From NCBI RefSeq assembly GCF_020510705.1, contig NZ_CP075184.1, positions 3,100,001 to 3,164,000 on the forward strand: a DNA stretch of 64,000 bases, in the 5' to 3' direction. A model generated the notes under the pieces. That model had not been told where the DNA came from, did not search any database, and saw only the letters and a list, made by a program, of their open reading frames with translations. A program made the position numbers and the translations under genes. Of the stretch, positions 28,249 to 36,346 are shown in pieces (the stretch's first letter is position 1; every line of letters starts with the position of its first letter). Origin of the DNA: Acidovorax radicis (GTDB lineage Bacteria; Pseudomonadota; Gammaproteobacteria; Burkholderiales; Burkholderiaceae_C).

Positions 28249-30618
28249 ATGTCGTCGGCCTCTGCTCCCTCTGCTCCTTCTACCAGCACTGTCAGCACCA
28301 CCGCGCCATACCAGCGCATCGTCGACGACGTACTGGCACAGGCTCGACCTTTGATGGAGCGCGTCGCCGAAACCGCGCGCATGTCCCTGCAATCGCGCCA
28401 GGACCAGGCCCGCACTCCTGGTGAACACCAGGCCATGCTTGAAGCGCGGCAGCAGCTCTCGCGGCTCACGTCCGTGATGGGCGAGCGCTACCCTGACGCA
28501 CTGCGCAGGGCCCTCGATCAGGAGGCGCCCCAGACCGACGCCAAGCCCACGCGCTCCCTGTTCACGGTCCATTTCGATGACCTCGAACTGATGGACGAGT
28601 CACAGATCAACGACAGCGTGGAGCGGGCCCGAGCGCGGCAGGTGCTGGTCTCAGCCGTGGAGGGGCCGCTGGCCGACCTGGATGCGCTGGTGTGCGCTGC
28701 CCTGGGCCTGCCGCGCGTGCAGCCTGAACGCAACCCCCTGCGCCCCGAAGTCTTTCTGCAGGCCCTGCAGACCGTGGTGTCGCAGATGCAGGTCACACCC
28801 CAGGTGCGGCACGACTGGATGGCGCACATGGCCCAGGCGCTTGGCGCCGAGCTGTGTGGGCTCTATCAGGCGCAAATCGCCCAGCTCAAGCAAAACGGCC
28901 TGCAGCCCGTGGGCTATGCGATGCGCCAGGCCTGCGGCGAGTATGTCTACGTCACGCCAACCGAAGGGGACGCGTCCCCCGGCTTTGCATCGGACAACGA
29001 CCTGTCCGCCGCAGCGGGCCACGCCGACCCCCTGCTGACCCTCGAGCGCCTGCGCCGCCTGTTGCTGGGCGAGTTCAGCGACCACCGCGTGCCGACGCAG
29101 GCACCCGCATCCACCACGGCACCCGGATCCGAATCAGGGGAAAACTTCTCAGACCGGTTTGCGCGCGAGTTCGAAAGCCCCGATCAACTCCCCCACATCG
29201 ACCCGTCCGCCACGGATTTCGCGGCCACCGTGCCCGCCGCTTTCGAGGCGCTGCAGGAGATGAAACAGGTCAGCCACATGATGGAACGCCTGGGCCGCCA
29301 GCGCTCCCAAGGGGGTGGCGGTGCGGACGAGAACCCCAACGCCCCGCCGCGCAAGCATGGTGCGGGGTTGGGAGAAGCCCTGAGCATGGAGGTGGTGGCG
29401 CTGATGGTGGACAACATCGCACGCGACAGCCGGCTGCTGTGGCCCGTGCAGCAATTCATCCGCGCCCTGGAGCCCGCCTTGATGCAGCTGGCAGTGGCCG
29501 ACCCCCGGTTCTTCAGCCACAAGGAGCACGCCGCGCGCCACCTGCTGCAGGACATCACCGACCGCAGCCTGGCATTCAACAGCACCGAGGCGCCGGGGTT
29601 CCAGAGCTTCATGCGCTCGCTCATGAACATTGCGGGCCCGCTGGCCACGGCCACCATCGAGGGGGCTGACGATTTTGAGCACGTGCTGCAACAGTTGCAC
29701 GCCAAATGGGCGGACAAGGACCAAGCGCGCCAGCAAGAGCGCCAGCGCGCCATCGAGACCCTGCAGCACGCCGAGCAGCGCCACCTGCTGGCCGCCAAGC
29801 TATCGCGCGACCTCTCGCTGCGGCCCGATATTGGCAAGGTGCCCGATGAAATTGCCCGCTTCTTGATGGGCCCCTGGACCCAGGTCATGGCGCAGGCGCA
29901 GTTGACCAACACCACCCGCAGTGCCGACCCGGACCACTACGTAGAACTGGTGGATGCCCTTATCTGGAGCACGCAGCCCGCGCTGACCCGTGCGAACACA
30001 GGCCAGCTCGCGCGCCTGCTTCCCAAGCTGCTGGCCAAGCTGCGCGAGGGCCTGGCGTCCATCGACTACCCCGCCACCCGGACCGATGCCGTCTTCGATC
30101 TGCTGATGCAACTGCACGAGCAGGCCTTCAAGCACGGGCCGAGGGCTACGGCACCACCGGCAGAGCAGCAGGAACCACCCGCCCCGTCCGATGAAATGGC
30201 TGCAGTGGCCCAGCCCAGCCGATTGGATGATGAAGACCCGTGGGTCGCGCCTTCCGAGGCCAAGGAGTCCGGCTACATGGACGTCTCACAGTCGCCAGAA
30301 CCCGAAAGCGCAGCCGCGGTGCCAGAGCCCACCCCAAGTGGCCCCCTCGCCCGGCCCTCGCTGGACATTGGCATGTGGGTGAACCTGCTGGTAGGCGGCC
30401 AATGGGAACGCACGCAGTTGTCATGGATCGGCTCGCACGGCAACCTGTTCCTCTTCACCAGCGTCTCCGGCCGCACCCAGTCGATGACGCTGCGGCTCCT
30501 TGACCGGCTCTTGCAGCAAGGCGCCATGCAGGTGCTGACCGAGCAGAACGTGGTGGACGGCGCCCTGGACGCCGTGGCGCAGGTTGCCATGCACAACAGC
30601 GTGGAGAGCAGGTTGTGA
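28249..30618 (+). CDS. DUF1631 family protein
   Basis: A 789-residue soluble protein of a betaproteobacterial family sometimes misnamed thymidine phosphorylase. The family core starts at PYQRIVDDVLAQARPLMERV and includes MEVVALMVDNIARDSRLL and QFIRALEPALMQLAVADPRFF. The C-terminal 110 residues (DIGMWVNLLVGGQWERTQLSW, GNLFLFTSVSGRTQSMTLR) look like a PilZ-type barrel, so a regulatory or c-di-GMP-related role is conceivable, though no RxxxR motif is evident. The ATG at 28249 is chosen; a start 21 codons upstream lies within the terminator region and is less likely. Confidence 0.85.
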   Translation: MSSASAPSAPSTSTVSTTAPYQRIVDDVLAQARPLMERVAETARMSLQSRQDQARTPGEHQAMLEARQQLSRLTSVMGERYPDALRRALDQEAPQTDAKPTRSLFTVHFDDLELMDESQINDSVERARARQVLVSAVEGPLADLDALVCAALGLPRVQPERNPLRPEVFLQALQTVVSQMQVTPQVRHDWMAHMAQALGAELCGLYQAQIAQLKQNGLQPVGYAMRQACGEYVYVTPTEGDASPGFASDNDLSAAAGHADPLLTLERLRRLLLGEFSDHRVPTQAPASTTAPGSESGENFSDRFAREFESPDQLPHIDPSATDFAATVPAAFEALQEMKQVSHMMERLGRQRSQGGGGADENPNAPPRKHGAGLGEALSMEVVALMVDNIARDSRLLWPVQQFIRALEPALMQLAVADPRFFSHKEHAARHLLQDITDRSLAFNSTEAPGFQSFMRSLMNIAGPLATATIEGADDFEHVLQQLHAKWADKDQARQQERQRAIETLQHAEQRHLLAAKLSRDLSLRPDIGKVPDEIARFLMGPWTQVMAQAQLTNTTRSADPDHYVELVDALIWSTQPALTRANTGQLARLLPKLLAKLREGLASIDYPATRTDAVFDLLMQLHEQAFKHGPRATAPPAEQQEPPAPSDEMAAVAQPSRLDDEDPWVAPSEAKESGYMDVSQSPEPESAAAVPEPTPSGPLARPSLDIGMWVNLLVGGQWERTQLSWIGSHGNLFLFTSVSGRTQSMTLRLLDRLLQQGAMQVLTEQNVVDGALDAVAQVAMHNSVESRL

Positions 30619-30628
30619 CTTGCTCCTG

Positions 30629-30670
30629 AATTGAGAGCTTATGGCGCTTTCTGCATAAGCACTAGAGGCA
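30629..30670. repeat. Dispersed AGCGC repeat after the DUF1631 gene
   Basis: TTGAGAGCTTATGGCGCTTT, then CTGCATAAGCACTAGAGGC; a diverged copy 11 bp beyond the stop codon. Confidence 0.65.
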
Positions 30671-30718
30671 TATTTCGCTTGATTTTCGATGTGCCTCAGA
30701 CACCTTCTCTTCCCCGCC

Positions 30719-30786
30719 CGTTCGGGCTTGTCGAAGCCTTGCACGCACGCGGCAAGCCCTGGCGTCGACGGGCTCAGCCCGAACGG
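30719..30786. repeat. CGTTCGGGC...GAAGCC interspersed repeat, inverted pair
   Basis: CGTTCGGGCTTGTCGAAGCC at the left and GGGCTCAGCCCGAACGG at the right face each other. This widely seen proteobacterial repeat also occurs at 57201-57226. Confidence 0.75.
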
Positions 30787-31655
30787 TTGCAGTGGTTTCC
30801 GAGGGATGCAGCCAATCGGGTTAAATTGGGTTATGGCGCTTGTCTGTCAAGCGCTGGTAGCTATTGTTTTCATAGTAACGGCTGTGCCTGATTGAAGGGC
30901 GGAGGCCGGGGTGTGCGCCCGGCGGCGCAGTGGCTTTCTTTTGCTTCGCCAAAAGAAAGTCACCAAAGAAAAGGCGACCCTACACGCTGCGTCCCTTCGC
31001 TTCGCTGCGGGCAACCTGCGGTGCTCGCGTCCAGCGGGGCCTCGCTCGAACTCGCTCCACTGCGTTGCGCTCAAACAATCGCGAGCCCTGATCCGCTGGC
31101 CGCTGCGCTCCTCGGCGCATCCTGAAGGGAACCCGCAACCGGACATCCATACGGGCCATCGCTGCGCTCGGCCCAGCCTGCGCAGCGCATGGCGCCTGCG
31201 CCCGCAAAACGGGGCCGAGCGCAGCGATGGCCCGTGTGGATGTTGGGATGTTCGGCTACCCCACCCCTGCTGGCTGCGCCTGTGGCGGGGCGGTTGTGGG
31301 GTGGCATGGGCGTCGAAGCGCCCATGCTTCGTGAACTAACTCGCCGTGGTTGTCCGAGCGGCGCGCGCAGCGCAAAGCGAGTTCCACGGCGCACCCCGCA
31401 ACCGCACCGACGCAGGTTTGCCCCTTCGCTCCGCGAAGGGGTCGCAGACTGGGGGTCGCCTTTTTTTTGCTTACTTTCTTTTGGCGAAGCAAAAGAAAGT
31501 AAGTCGCCCGCCGGGGCGACAACCCGGCCTCCGCCCTTCAATCAGGCACAGCAATTACTATTAAAACAATAGCTATCAGCGCATGCTAAACAAGCGTCAT
31601 AACCCAATTTAACCCGATTGGCTACATTCCTCGGATGCCACTCCAACCGTTCGGT
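30781..31655. repeat. Giant imperfect inverted repeat, about 875 bp
   Basis: Arms of about 200 bp (30781-30979 and 31454-31653) are reverse complements, sharing among others CAATCGGGTTAAATTGGG, GGGCGGAGGCCGGG and CTTTCTTTTGCTTCGCC. Similarity continues, weaker, towards the middle, where GGGCCATCGCTGCGCTCGGC pairs with its complement at 31213-31234. Each arm holds a copy of the AGCGC dispersed repeat. Reading frames across it are Arg/Pro-rich and match nothing; no transposase or gene was found. It fills the 1.05-kb gap between the DUF1631 gene and the histidine kinase. Confidence 0.85.
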
Positions 31656-31673
31656 CTTGCCGCTTGGGCGGAT

Positions 31674-33122
31674 TCATGACGCCGCGTCCCGCGCGGCAGG
31701 CAACACCAGCCCGACACGCAGCCCCCCCAGTGCGGCAGGCTCCAGGTCCAACCGCCCGCCATACATCGCCGCCAGCTCCTGCACAATGGCAAGGCCCAGT
31801 CCTGAGCCCGGCACCGTTTCATCCAGCCGCACGCCCCGCTCCAGCGCCAGCGCGCGCTGCTTGGCGCCAATGCCAGGGCCATCGTCTTCTACCGTCACCA
31901 AGAGCTGGGGCGGCTGACCATCGACGCCTTCGGCCGACGCTTGCACCTGCAAGCGCACGGTGCGCCGCGCCCATTTGCACGCGTTGTCCAGCAGGTTGCC
32001 CAGCATTTCCTGCAAGTCCTGCGCCTCGCCCGCAAAGAACAGTGGGGTCTCGGGCAGCGCGATGGCGATGTCCACACCCCTGTCGGCATGCACCTTGTTC
32101 ATCACCCGCACCAAACCACTCACCACGGGCTCCAGCGCCGTGCTCTGCCCGGGCAAATGCGCAGAGGCAGCGACCCGTGAACGCGCCAGGTGCCAGTCGA
32201 TGTGCCGGCGCGCCACCTGAACCTGCTCATGCACCAGGCCAGCCAGCTCTGCGCGATGGCCGTGCGATGGCGCACGTGCCGCCTGGTCCATCACCGTGAG
32301 CGGCGTTTTCAAGGCGTGCGCCAGGTTGCCCGCCTGGGTGCGTGCGCGCTCCACCACCTCGGCATTGCGGGCCAGCACGGCATTGAAGTCATCCACCAGC
32401 GGCTGCACCTCTGCCGGAAAGGTGCCCTGCAGTTGCGTCGTGCGTGCCTGCTGCACGTCCTGCAAACCGCGCTGCAGCGACCTCAAAGGCCTGAGCCCCA
32501 CACCGACCTGGGCCCAGGCAGCCAGCGCCAGCAGCACCAGCAAAACCGCCAGCGACAGCGCCAGTACGCGTGTGAACTGCGCTGTGGCCGCCTGCGTGGC
32601 CTGCAGATCGGCCGCCACGATCAGGCGCCAGCGCGCGGCCCCCTCCCCTGCAACACGCACCGTGCGTTCCAGCACCAGCAAAGGCGCGCCTTGCGGGCCC
32701 GTCACCTCGTGAACATGCACCGCGCCATCGGTCAGCGCATCGGTCTGCAAAGCCAGGCTGGTGTCCCACAGCGAGCGCGAACGCAATACCCCGGCTCTGC
32801 CCAGCCCGTCGGGCGCCATGGCATCGACCTGCCAGTAAAGGCCCGAGTAAGGCTTGAGCCAGCGGGGGTCTGACAACGCCTCTGGCGCAATGGCTGGCTG
32901 GCCTTGTGCATCAAATTCCAGCCGTGCCGTGACCTGGTCCAACTGCTGCACGAGCGCCAACTCGAACTGCCGCTGCACATGTTCACGAAACAACCCACTG
33001 AGCACCAGGCCGGCTGCCGCCACCGCCACCGCCACCCCCGCCAGCGTCACGGCCAGCAGCCGAAACCGCAGGGACCGAGACCAGTGCAGCGGCGCGGCTG
33101 GCAAGCCATTGCCCCGGTTCAT
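31674..33122 (-). CDS. Two-component sensor histidine kinase (PhoQ/QseC-like)
   Basis: A 482-residue membrane kinase. TM1 is at about 20-45, a periplasmic sensor domain of about 135 residues follows, TM2 is at about 185-205, then HAMP, a dimerisation helix with the phospho-acceptor H269 in NLAHALKTPLTVM, and a HATPase domain (NLLDNACKWARR, VEDDGPGIGAKQR, GSGLGLAIVQELA). Its start overlaps the response regulator stop by ATGA. The pair is divergent from an SHP-type cytochrome cluster that it may control. The signal is unknown. Confidence 0.93.
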   Translation of the reverse strand: MNRGNGLPAAPLHWSRSLRFRLLAVTLAGVAVAVAAAGLVLSGLFREHVQRQFELALVQQLDQVTARLEFDAQGQPAIAPEALSDPRWLKPYSGLYWQVDAMAPDGLGRAGVLRSRSLWDTSLALQTDALTDGAVHVHEVTGPQGAPLLVLERTVRVAGEGAARWRLIVAADLQATQAATAQFTRVLALSLAVLLVLLALAAWAQVGVGLRPLRSLQRGLQDVQQARTTQLQGTFPAEVQPLVDDFNAVLARNAEVVERARTQAGNLAHALKTPLTVMDQAARAPSHGHRAELAGLVHEQVQVARRHIDWHLARSRVAASAHLPGQSTALEPVVSGLVRVMNKVHADRGVDIAIALPETPLFFAGEAQDLQEMLGNLLDNACKWARRTVRLQVQASAEGVDGQPPQLLVTVEDDGPGIGAKQRALALERGVRLDETVPGSGLGLAIVQELAAMYGGRLDLEPAALGGLRVGLVLPAARDAAS

Positions 33123-33778
33123 GGCGGCACGAGCCGATACCCCATGCCGCGCACGGTCTCGATACAGGCTGCGGGCAGTTTTTTGCGCAGGCGCCCCACA
33201 AACACTTCGATGGTGTTGGAGTCGCGGTCAAAGTCCTGCGCGTAGATGTGCTCGGTCAGCTCTGCGCGCGAGACCAGCACGCCAGGGCGGTGCATGAAGT
33301 AGTCCAGCACCTTGTATTCGTGTGCCGTGAGCGCCACCGGCTGGCCTGCGCAGGTCACGCGGCCGCTGCGGGTATCGAGCAACAGATCACCACACTGCAG
33401 CACCGCTGACGCCTGGCCGCTGGCGCGGCGGATCAGCGCGCGCAGGCGCGCCAGCAGCTCTTCCAGATGAAAAGGCTTCGTGAGGTAATCGTCGGCACCC
33501 GCGTCGATGCCGGCCACCTTTTCATGCCAATTGTCCCGCGCGGTAAGGATCAGCACCGGCATGTTGCGCCCTTCGCCACGCCAGCGCTTGAGCACCGTGA
33601 GCCCGTCCACCACCGGCAAGCCCAGGTCCAGCACCACGGCATCAAGCGCCTCGGTGTCGCCCAGGAACTGCGCGTCGCGACCGTTGTCGGCTTCCTCGAC
33701 GGTGTAGCCCGCGCCTTGCAAAGCGGTGCGCAACTGGGTGCGCAGCAACGTGTCGTCTTCTACCAAAAGGATGCGCAT
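33119..33778 (-). CDS. Two-component response regulator, OmpR/PhoB family
   Basis: A 219-residue regulator. The receiver domain has MRILLVEDD, the phospho-acceptor D51 in AVVLDLGLP, and KPFHLEELLARLRALIRR. The winged-helix DNA-binding domain has LTAHEYKVLDYFMHRPG and NTIEVFVGRLRKKL, ending GMGYRLVPP. It is the first gene of the pair with the kinase and is preceded after 31 bp by a PepSY gene on the same strand. Confidence 0.95.
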   Translation of the reverse strand: MRILLVEDDTLLRTQLRTALQGAGYTVEEADNGRDAQFLGDTEALDAVVLDLGLPVVDGLTVLKRWRGEGRNMPVLILTARDNWHEKVAGIDAGADDYLTKPFHLEELLARLRALIRRASGQASAVLQCGDLLLDTRSGRVTCAGQPVALTAHEYKVLDYFMHRPGVLVSRAELTEHIYAQDFDRDSNTIEVFVGRLRKKLPAACIETVRGMGYRLVPP

Positions 33779-33809
33779 GGAGGGGTGTCAGTAGTGAGGC
33801 TGCCTGCTT

Positions 33810-34178
33810 TTACCGATTTTCGCGGGCCGGGTGGTGATCGTCGCGCGGTTTGATGCGCAGCACCTCGGCCGTGCGTGCATCGAGCTTGACCTTGGTCAAC
33901 TGCCCCGCAGGGGTCAGCAGCTTGATCTCATAGATCCAGCCACTTTGCTTTTGCTCCAGCTCCACTTCAAGCACCTGGCCCGGCACCTCGCGTTGAAGGC
34001 GCTCCAGCACCGCGGGCAATGGCAGGACCTGGCCCGCCTGCACGGCCTGCCGGGCCTGTTCGTGATCGTCCTTGCCGCTGGCCGAGGCGGGCAGTGCAGC
34101 CAGCGCGAAGACGCTCACGACCCATGCGGCCGCCACGCCACGCAAATTGTGGCGGCCTGCAAACGCACGGTGGGTCAT
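33810..34178 (-). CDS. PepSY domain-containing periplasmic protein
   Basis: A protein of about 122 residues with a signal peptide (AAWVVSVFALAALPASASG) and one PepSY domain (QAVQAGQVLPLPAVLERLQ, VLEVELEQKQSGWIYEIKLL, KVKLDARTAEVL). PepSY proteins often sit next to such two-component and cytochrome clusters and may modulate the sensor. The start is uncertain: ATG at 34178 (MTHRAFAGR) is used, and 34187 (MFWMTHR) is equally possible. It is divergent from the SHP cytochrome gene. Confidence 0.8.
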   Translation of the reverse strand: MTHRAFAGRHNLRGVAAAWVVSVFALAALPASASGKDDHEQARQAVQAGQVLPLPAVLERLQREVPGQVLEVELEQKQSGWIYEIKLLTPAGQLTKVKLDARTAEVLRIKPRDDHHPARENR

Positions 34179-34316
34179 CCAGAACATGCAGGCATTGTCC
34201 CGCGCAAATTCTGAATGGCCGATGAACAGCGCTTTCACGGCCTGTTCAGGCTGCAGTTTCAACAATGGCGGTACACCACACAACAACACACCACAACACC
34301 TCGGAAGGACACCACG

Positions 34317-34724
34317 ATGACCAGAACTCGTCCCTTGGCCCTCGCTGCACTGTGCGCCTGGGCATCCGCCAGTACCTACAGCCAGGCGGCGGACACGACT
34401 GCCGCCCAGCAGCTCGCGCACTGGAGCGCGCAGGCGGGCAGCCCGGGCAATGTCGACAAAGGCAAGCTGCTTTTCACTACCCGCCATGGCAGCGAATGGT
34501 CGTGTGCCTCATGCCACGGCACGCCCCCCACCGGCCAAGGCAAACACGCCAGCACCGGCAAATTGATAGCCCCCTTGGCCCCCGCCTTCAACCCCAAGGC
34601 CTTCACCGACACCGCCAAGGTCGACAAATGGTTTCGTCGCAACTGCAACGACGTGCTGAGCCGTGAATGCACAGCGATCGAAAAGGCCGATGTGCTGGCC
34701 TACCTGAACGCCCTCAAGCCTTGA
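34317..34724 (+). CDS. SHP-type monoheme cytochrome c (DUF1924)
   Basis: A 135-residue exported cytochrome. The signal peptide ends near SYSQAAD, and the heme site CASCH is at 63-67. The C-terminal WFRRNCNDVLSREC contains an Asn (N109) and two Cys. In the sphaeroides heme protein family the heme is high-spin, with Asn as a labile distal ligand and a nearby disulfide, and it binds O2 or NO when reduced; this sequence fits that pattern. GGAAGG at 34302-34307 sets the start. It is first in a cluster with a diheme cytochrome and a cytochrome b. Confidence 0.85.
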   Translation: MTRTRPLALAALCAWASASTYSQAADTTAAQQLAHWSAQAGSPGNVDKGKLLFTTRHGSEWSCASCHGTPPTGQGKHASTGKLIAPLAPAFNPKAFTDTAKVDKWFRRNCNDVLSRECTAIEKADVLAYLNALKP

Positions 34725-34730
34725 ACCGCC

Positions 34731-35261
34731 ATGCGTATGAAAAAACCTGCCCCTATTCGCCCCGCCGCCATGGCCGCGGCCCTGTGCATATTGGCCCTGC
34801 AGATGCTCCCCAGCGCCCATGCAGACAGCGGGCGCGCCATGCCCCGCAACGTGCCCAGCGCCTATACGCAAGAGTGTGCCGCCTGCCATACCGCCTACCC
34901 ACCCGGTCTGCTGCCCGCAGCGTCGTGGAACCGCGTCATGGCGGGTCTCGACAAGCACTACGGTACCGACGCATCGCTGGACGCCACCACCGTGCGCCAG
35001 CTCAACCAATGGCTGCAAGCTCACGCGGGCACCTACAAGCGGGTGAACGAGGAGCCGCCCGAGGACCGCATCACCCACTCGGCCTGGTTTGAGCACAAGC
35101 ACCGAAAGATCGAACCCGCCACCTGGAAGCTCGCCAGCGTGAAAAGCGCCGCCAACTGCGCGGCCTGCCACACAGGCGCAGACCGGGGGGAGTTTGACGA
35201 ACACGACCTGCGCATGCCTGCGGGGCTGAATGCCCGCTCGCGCCGCGCGTGGAACGACTGA
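34731..35261 (+). CDS. Diheme cytochrome c (DHC type)
   Basis: A 176-residue periplasmic protein with a signal peptide (MAAALCILALQMLPSAHAD) and two heme sites, CAACH at 49-53 and CAACH at 143-147. The spacing and surrounding sequence (SAYTQECAACHTAYPPGLLP, SAANCAACHTGADRGEFDE) match the diheme cytochrome that donates electrons to SHP. It starts 6 bp after the SHP gene, so the two are co-transcribed. Confidence 0.92.
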   Translation: MRMKKPAPIRPAAMAAALCILALQMLPSAHADSGRAMPRNVPSAYTQECAACHTAYPPGLLPAASWNRVMAGLDKHYGTDASLDATTVRQLNQWLQAHAGTYKRVNEEPPEDRITHSAWFEHKHRKIEPATWKLASVKSAANCAACHTGADRGEFDEHDLRMPAGLNARSRRAWND

Positions 35262-35277
35262 AGCCCAGGAGAGTGCA

Positions 35278-36036
35278 ATGCCTACCAACACCCCTTCTAT
35301 CCACCCCGCCAACGCCACCGCACAGCCAGCCCCCGCCAAAACACATACCCGCCGGGTCACGGATGCGCCCACGCGCATGTTCCACTGGCTGTTTGCGCTG
35401 AGCTTCGCGGGCGCCTATGCCACGGCCGATGGCGAACACTGGCGGCTGCTGCACGTCACGCTGGGCTACACCATGGCGGGCCTGCTCGCGTTTCGCGCGC
35501 TGTACGGCCTCTTTGGTCCGCGCACATCGCGCCTCGGCCTGCTGTGGCGCAAGCTGGCGGGGGCACCCGCCTGGCTGCGCACCCTGCCCCAGGCGCGCTC
35601 GCTGCAGCAAGTGAACTGGCGGCAGAGCCAGAACCTGCTGATGACACTGGCGGTGCTGTTGCTGCTGGCCCTGGTGGTGCCTATCACCCTCAGCGGCTAT
35701 GCCACATACAACGACTGGGGCGATGCGCTCGGTGGCGACTGGATTGAAGACGTGCATGAGTTCTTTGGTGAAGCCATGCTGTTTGTCGTGCTGGCCCACC
35801 TCGCACTGATTGCCGGACTTAGCGTGCTGCGGCGCAAAAACCAGGCACTGCCCATGCTGACGGGCCGGATCGACGGCACCGGACCTGACTTGGTCCCCAA
35901 GAACCGCACCTGGCTGGCCGCCCTGCTGCTGATCGCTGTGCTGGCCTTTGGCGCCTGGGAGTGGCAACAGTCGCCCAATGGTCTGTTAGCCAGCGGCCTC
36001 TCCAGCGAGCGCAACCGACACCATGATGACGACTGA
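35278..36036 (+). CDS. Cytochrome b/b6 family membrane protein (Ni/Fe-hydrogenase type cytochrome b)
   Basis: A 252-residue four-to-five-helix cytochrome b. The first helix has [20 protein letters not shown] with a heme-ligand His, [21 protein letters not shown] has a second, and [21 protein letters not shown] carries two more. A final TM helix ([17 protein letters not shown]) lies near the C-terminus. It should pass quinol electrons to the diheme cytochrome and on to SHP. The start at 35278 has AGGAG at 35268-35272. Confidence 0.9.
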   Translation: MPTNTPSIHPANATAQPAPAKTHTRRVTDAPTRMFHWLFALSFAGAYATADGEHWRLLHVTLGYTMAGLLAFRALYGLFGPRTSRLGLLWRKLAGAPAWLRTLPQARSLQQVNWRQSQNLLMTLAVLLLLALVVPITLSGYATYNDWGDALGGDWIEDVHEFFGEAMLFVVLAHLALIAGLSVLRRKNQALPMLTGRIDGTGPDLVPKNRTWLAALLLIAVLAFGAWEWQQSPNGLLASGLSSERNRHHDDD

Positions 36037-36068
36037 GCCGCAGCAGACACAACGTCCGGGGTGGGCCC

Positions 36069-36233
36069 ATGAAAATCTATATGTGTGTGGTTTGCGGCTG
36101 GATCTATGACGAAGCGGCTGGCTTGCCCGATGACGGCATCGCGCCGGGCACCCCGTGGGTGGATGTGCCCGACAGCTGGCGGTGCCCCGAGTGCAATGTG
36201 GGCAAAGCGGACTTTGTGATGTGCGAGGTGTGA
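36069..36233 (+). CDS. Rubredoxin
   Basis: A 54-residue iron protein. The two metal-binding knuckles are [10 protein letters not shown] (C6, C9) and [11 protein letters not shown] (C39, C42), with [17 protein letters not shown] between, all typical. It carries single electrons in the cytoplasm, for example to oxygen- or alkane-linked reductases. It lies 32 bp after the cytochrome b gene on the same strand and may belong to that cluster. No rubredoxin reductase is nearby. Confidence 0.95.
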   Translation: MKIYMCVVCGWIYDEAAGLPDDGIAPGTPWVDVPDSWRCPECNVGKADFVMCEV

Positions 36234-36346
36234 TGGATGGAAACCGGGTGTGGCGCACTGCTCTGCGTCAGGGATGCAGACACCAGCGCGCTGGTATAAC
36301 CATTGCACCGTTGCGTCCGTCCGTGCAACGCAGCCCCACGCTCCAC

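Noticed and set aside
30892..31572. Several short frames within the giant inverted repeat
   Set aside because: They are Arg/Pro-rich, come in symmetrical pairs because of the palindrome, and match no family; not called as genes.
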